From the NCBI GenBank assembly GCA_021783855.1, contig JAJXTL010000056.1, forward strand, positions 1-16,239: DNA of 16,239 nt. Direction: 5' to 3'. A model generated the notes under the pieces. It ran no database searches, was not told the DNA's origin, and saw nothing but the letters and a program-made list of their open reading frames with translations. The position numbers and the translations under genes are program-made. The stretch is from Pseudomonadota bacterium (GTDB lineage: Bacteria > Pseudomonadota > Gammaproteobacteria > Burkholderiales > Gallionellaceae). Positions 13,290-16,239 of this stretch are shown here, one piece after another; within the stretch, counting starts at the first letter, position 1, and every line of letters starts with the position of its first letter.

Positions 13290-15497
13290 TCAGGCTTTGA
13301 CTGCCGCCTTGTCTACATCCTCGCCGTAGTAAGCATGGTAGTTATACTTGCCGTAACTGCCGTAATACCCTTCGTTCCTGAAATCGGCCTGATTCAGAAC
13401 TACGCCAAACATCGTAGCTCCGCCCCGCTGCAAGGCACGGATGCCACGACGCGCCAGCTGGAACGGGGTTGCATCCGCCTTGAGCACAAACACCACACCT
13501 GTTGCCATGCTGGCGAGAACAACAGCATCGCTCACCAACTGAACAGGAGGAGAGTCGATGATGATCGTGTCGTAAGTCTCACCTAACTGCGCCAGCAACT
13601 CCCTGAACTTTTCGGATATGAGCAACTCAAGCGGATTAGGCGGAATACTGCCCGCCGTCAACACTTCCAGATTAGTGCCCTCAATCTTGTATACGCAATT
13701 TTCGAGCTTTACCATATCCAGCACCAGCATCGACAATCCAGGATGCGTGTTATCCAAACCAAGCGTTTTCGCAATGGAGGGGCGGCGCATATCCCCGTCT
13801 ATCAGCAACACGCGTCTGGTCTGAGCATGCGCTAGTGCCAGATTGATCGCCAACGTTGATTTACCTTCCCCGGGCACCGAAGAAGTCACCACAAGCGTCT
13901 TTTTAGGGTGATCGATACCGGACAACAGAATCCCGGTTCGTATCGTTTTAACCGCTTCGGCAAACAAGGACTTGGGCACGTCGCGATAGTGCAGACCGGC
14001 AGCCTGACCTTTCGCAAGCTCGACGAGCGGCATGGCTGCCAGCAGCGGCAACCCGAGCTTGCGCTCGGCATCCTCGGCAGATCGCACACTGGTATCCAGG
14101 TGTTCCAGCAGGAACGCTATCGCCACACCCAGCAGCAGACTCAGCACAAAAGCCGAACCTATCACAATTTTCTTGTTGGGCTTGATCGGCGCATTACTGA
14201 CTATGGCCGGATCAACCACGCGCGCCACCACGGTCTGCATATCGCTGACGGCTGCCGTCCCCTTCAACTGCCCCATGAACATGTCATACAGCTCACGGTT
14301 TGTCTTCACATCGCGTTCCAGCGCCGTCAGTTCGAATTCCTTGCGATTGGAACCCTGAATAGACTGCTTGGCTTCCGCCACCGCTCCCGCAAGCACGTTC
14401 TCATTCGCGCGAGCCGTCTCATATTCGCGCTCGAAGCCGCTGACCACATCGGCTACCTGCATACGCAGATTCTCCCTGGCCTGCTTCAATTCCGCCTGAG
14501 CCTGCAACAATTTTGGATGCTGGGGGCCGTAGCGGTTCGACAACTCGGATACCTTGCGCTCATGTTCGGAAACGGAACCCATCAAATTCGCCACCAGAGG
14601 ATTACGCTGAACGATAGGCAAGGCTTCTTCATGCCCCCTGGCATTTCTCACCTGATCGAGATTGGTCTGAGCCTGCGCCCGCGCCAGACGCGCCGCAGTC
14701 AGGTTCCCGAGGGCTGAGCCGAGCTGACTGGTAGCCCCGCCCAATTCCAGACCTTTGGTGTCGATGATATTGTGCTGTTCGCGATAACGCTGCAAAGCGG
14801 CCTCGGACTTATCCAGATTATCCTTCAGCGCGACCAGACGCACGTTCATCCAGCTCGTCGCCTTCTGGTTCATCTTGAATTTCGCCTCAAGATCGAGGTC
14901 GATATAGGTGTCGGCGACCGAATTCGCGATGGCCGCAGCCATATCCCTGTCTGTTGATTCCACGGTTATCTTTATCATCTGACTCGTTCTGGATGGCTCT
15001 ATGGTGACCATCCCGGCGAGTGTTTTTGCTATACCTTCACGAACTTTAAGCGCATCAGGGTTAGCCGGTTTGACAGCCACCATACCCAGACCGGACATCA
15101 ACTTATCCGCCAGAGAAGGCTGGACGGGCGCATTGAACAGGGGATTCGTCGTCAGCTTGAGACGATCAACCACCGCCTCCATCAACACGCGCGACTTGAG
15201 CATTTCAACCTGCGTCTGATAATATGTCTGATCGGTTATAGTACTACCGTAGACAGCATCCATGGACGCCAGTTTCGACTTGTTCTGCTCGACCAGTATA
15301 GACACGGAAGAGCTGTAGACGGGGGTCATCATGTACACGATGACAGCCACCAGCAATGTGATGAAAACGGCCAGGCCAAAAATACCCCACAAACGTCGCT
15401 GTATGACGCGCCAGTAGCTCATCAGATTCAGCGCACCCTCCTCATCCCCGCCGTCGGAAACATCTGAAACATCCATCGCGTTGCTGAATTTTTGCAT
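13290..15497 (-). CDS. Wzc-type polysaccharide co-polymerase with fused BY-kinase
   Basis: A protein of 735 residues from ATG 15497. It controls polymer length and export across the inner membrane. Wzz domain: TM1 (about 37-57), a long periplasmic part with coiled-coil (about 215-400), the proline motif SNAPIKP (434-440) and TM2 (about 445-465). The cytoplasmic tyrosine kinase shows Walker A SVPGEGKST (540-548), Walker A' LLIDGDMRRPS (565-575) and Walker B IIIDSPP (645-651). The C-terminus has seven tyrosines in 16 residues (GYYGSYGKYNYHAYYG), the autophosphorylation cluster. ATG 15497 overlaps the upstream stop as TGATG; the TTG at 15500 adds one residue. The phosphatase for this tail is the next gene. 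Kinase and co-polymerase fused in one chain is the proteobacterial Wzc arrangement. Confidence 0.96.
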   Translation of the reverse strand: MQKFSNAMDVSDVSDGGDEEGALNLMSYWRVIQRRLWGIFGLAVFITLLVAVIVYMMTPVYSSSVSILVEQNKSKLASMDAVYGSTITDQTYYQTQVEMLKSRVLMEAVVDRLKLTTNPLFNAPVQPSLADKLMSGLGMVAVKPANPDALKVREGIAKTLAGMVTIEPSRTSQMIKITVESTDRDMAAAIANSVADTYIDLDLEAKFKMNQKATSWMNVRLVALKDNLDKSEAALQRYREQHNIIDTKGLELGGATSQLGSALGNLTAARLARAQAQTNLDQVRNARGHEEALPIVQRNPLVANLMGSVSEHERKVSELSNRYGPQHPKLLQAQAELKQARENLRMQVADVVSGFEREYETARANENVLAGAVAEAKQSIQGSNRKEFELTALERDVKTNRELYDMFMGQLKGTAAVSDMQTVVARVVDPAIVSNAPIKPNKKIVIGSAFVLSLLLGVAIAFLLEHLDTSVRSAEDAERKLGLPLLAAMPLVELAKGQAAGLHYRDVPKSLFAEAVKTIRTGILLSGIDHPKKTLVVTSSVPGEGKSTLAINLALAHAQTRRVLLIDGDMRRPSIAKTLGLDNTHPGLSMLVLDMVKLENCVYKIEGTNLEVLTAGSIPPNPLELLISEKFRELLAQLGETYDTIIIDSPPVQLVSDAVVLASMATGVVFVLKADATPFQLARRGIRALQRGGATMFGVVLNQADFRNEGYYGSYGKYNYHAYYGEDVDKAAVKA

Positions 15498-16069
15498 CAA
15501 AAGAAGCTTTCTTCGACGGTAATAGTATCTCCGGGGGAAACCGCTCCATCCAGACCAATTTTTGTTTGTGCGTGTTGATCATCATTTTCACGCTGTATGA
15601 AAATATTGCTCATCGAAGCACGTTCCTTGAACCCCCCCGCAATCGATACAGCCATACGCACCGTAAGACCCGGCTTATAAGGATATGCCCCGGGCTTATC
15701 AACCTGCCCGTTGATATAAAACGGGCGATATTCCTCCATACTTACCGATACACGCGGATTGACCAGATATCCCCCGCGCAGCCCGTCTGCCACCTTGTTT
15801 TCCAGCTCAACGAGAGACAAGCCTAATGCCCTGACCTCACCGAAAGGGAAGGTGATCACACCGGAATCGGGGAGGCGATATTTCTGACGGGACAGATCCT
15901 CCTCGCCGTAAACAGAGATATTGATCACATCCCCCGTACCCAACCGATACACCTTGCTCCCGTTCGCAGCAGGTTCTGTTTTAGCTGAAAAATCAGCAGC
16001 ATGGCTTGCAGATACCCACGCCATCAGGCCGAACAAAAAAAATTGCAGGCAGCGTCGCAAATTCAACAT
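15497..16069 (-). CDS. Short Wza-type polysaccharide export protein (PES/SLBB)
   Basis: A protein of 190 residues. It carries the polysaccharide export domain that opens with YRLGTGDVINISVYGEEDLS (about 41-60) and continues with DSGVITFPFGEVRALGLSLVELE, followed by one SLBB-like segment (PFYINGQVDKPGAYPYKPGLTVRMAVSIAGG). The N-terminus is a signal peptide (MLNLRRCLQFFLFGLMAWVSASHA); its only Cys is in the n-region, so it is probably not a lipoprotein. It is about half the length of E. coli Wza and lacks the C-terminal membrane-spanning helix, so it may need a partner barrel; the truncated gene upstream could be that. ATG 16069 is chosen by the signal peptide; in-frame TTG codons at 16096 and 16123 are alternatives. 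Its stop overlaps the kinase start. Confidence 0.9.
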   Translation of the reverse strand: MLNLRRCLQFFLFGLMAWVSASHAADFSAKTEPAANGSKVYRLGTGDVINISVYGEEDLSRQKYRLPDSGVITFPFGEVRALGLSLVELENKVADGLRGGYLVNPRVSVSMEEYRPFYINGQVDKPGAYPYKPGLTVRMAVSIAGGFKERASMSNIFIQRENDDQHAQTKIGLDGAVSPGDTITVEESFF

Positions 16070-16125
16070 AAGGGTACCATCAGTTACAGCAGACAAATTT
16101 ATCCCCCACCAGGAGCCAATCAAAG

Positions 16126-16239
16126 TTACAAGCTGCCATCCAGAACAATCATCGCAATAGACTGTGTATAGTTGAAAGCAGCTACGTTCGCACTACGTTT
16201 CCAGTTCTGAAAATCAACGCCTGCATTCAGCCGGCGATT
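16126..16239 (-). CDS. C-terminal fragment of a probable outer-membrane beta-barrel protein (partial)
   Basis: An open frame enters from the right edge and ends with TAA at 16128-16126, giving 37 residues. The pattern alternates polar and hydrophobic residues (LNAGVDFQNWKRSANVAAFN, then YTQSIAMIVLDGSL), with an Arg/Asn turn between two strands, as in the last hairpin of an outer-membrane barrel. It ends in Leu rather than the usual Phe. Lying 56 nt before the export gene, it could be an EpsL-like barrel of the EPS cluster. The fragment is too short for a firm family call. Confidence 0.5.
   Translation of the reverse strand, partial: NRRLNAGVDFQNWKRSANVAAFNYTQSIAMIVLDGSL

Noticed and set aside
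13908..14717. Plus-strand open frame of 269 codons opposite the Wzc-type kinase
   Set aside because: Same reason: antisense to a clear gene, biased composition, no ribosome site or recognisable domain.

Overview
The window is a GC-moderate, densely coded chromosome segment from a Gram-negative bacterium, most likely a betaproteobacterium (Nitrosomonadales/Gallionellaceae/Methylophilaceae-like; this placement is an inference). It rests on the dnaX-ybaB-recR-rluB order, a short 4.5S-type SRP RNA, a roughly 507-residue class I fumarase, a LapG/LapD pair and a PagL-type outer-membrane enzyme. Every supported gene lies on the minus strand, so biological order runs from right to left.

Right end (16239 to 11914): an exopolysaccharide (EPS) export cluster. 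It holds the C-terminal tail of a probable outer-membrane beta-barrel, a short Wza-type export protein, a Wzc-type co-polymerase fused to a BY-type tyrosine kinase, a PHP-family (CpsB/YwqE) tyrosine phosphatase, and a membrane-anchored protein that may be VpsP-like. These genes overlap or lie within tens of bases and probably form one transcript. Kinase and phosphatase together would set phosphorylation-dependent polymer length and export.

Middle (11895 to 8591): a small secreted Ala/Thr-rich protein made of five 15-residue repeats, with its own candidate promoter and a clear intrinsic terminator. It is followed by lapG (periplasmic cysteine protease) and lapD (inner-membrane c-di-GMP receptor with degenerate GGDEF and EAL domains). 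LapD normally holds LapG inactive when c-di-GMP is high, keeping a large adhesin on the surface. No such adhesin is visible here. The segment therefore looks like a matrix/biofilm control module.

Next (8590 to 6406): class I fumarase, preceded by a heptamer tandem array, an extended -10 promoter and a leader carrying a nested hairpin repeat. The gene for the SRP RNA (ffs) sits in the 390-bp gap after the fumarase, among several palindromic repeats. One repeat family occurs twice, once beyond the ffs 3' end and once in the fumarase leader, and the second copy carries about 54 extra nt of nested stem-loop.

Left end (6405 to 1): a PagL-like lipid A deacylase immediately ahead of dnaX, then ybaB, recR and rluB (a DNA replication/repair and ribosome-modification operon with stop-start overlaps). 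Last come a class III nucleotide cyclase with a transmembrane segment and PEGA-like tail, and a Hanks-type Ser/Thr kinase cut by the window edge. A perfect 20-bp palindrome sits upstream of the PagL gene at a typical regulator position.
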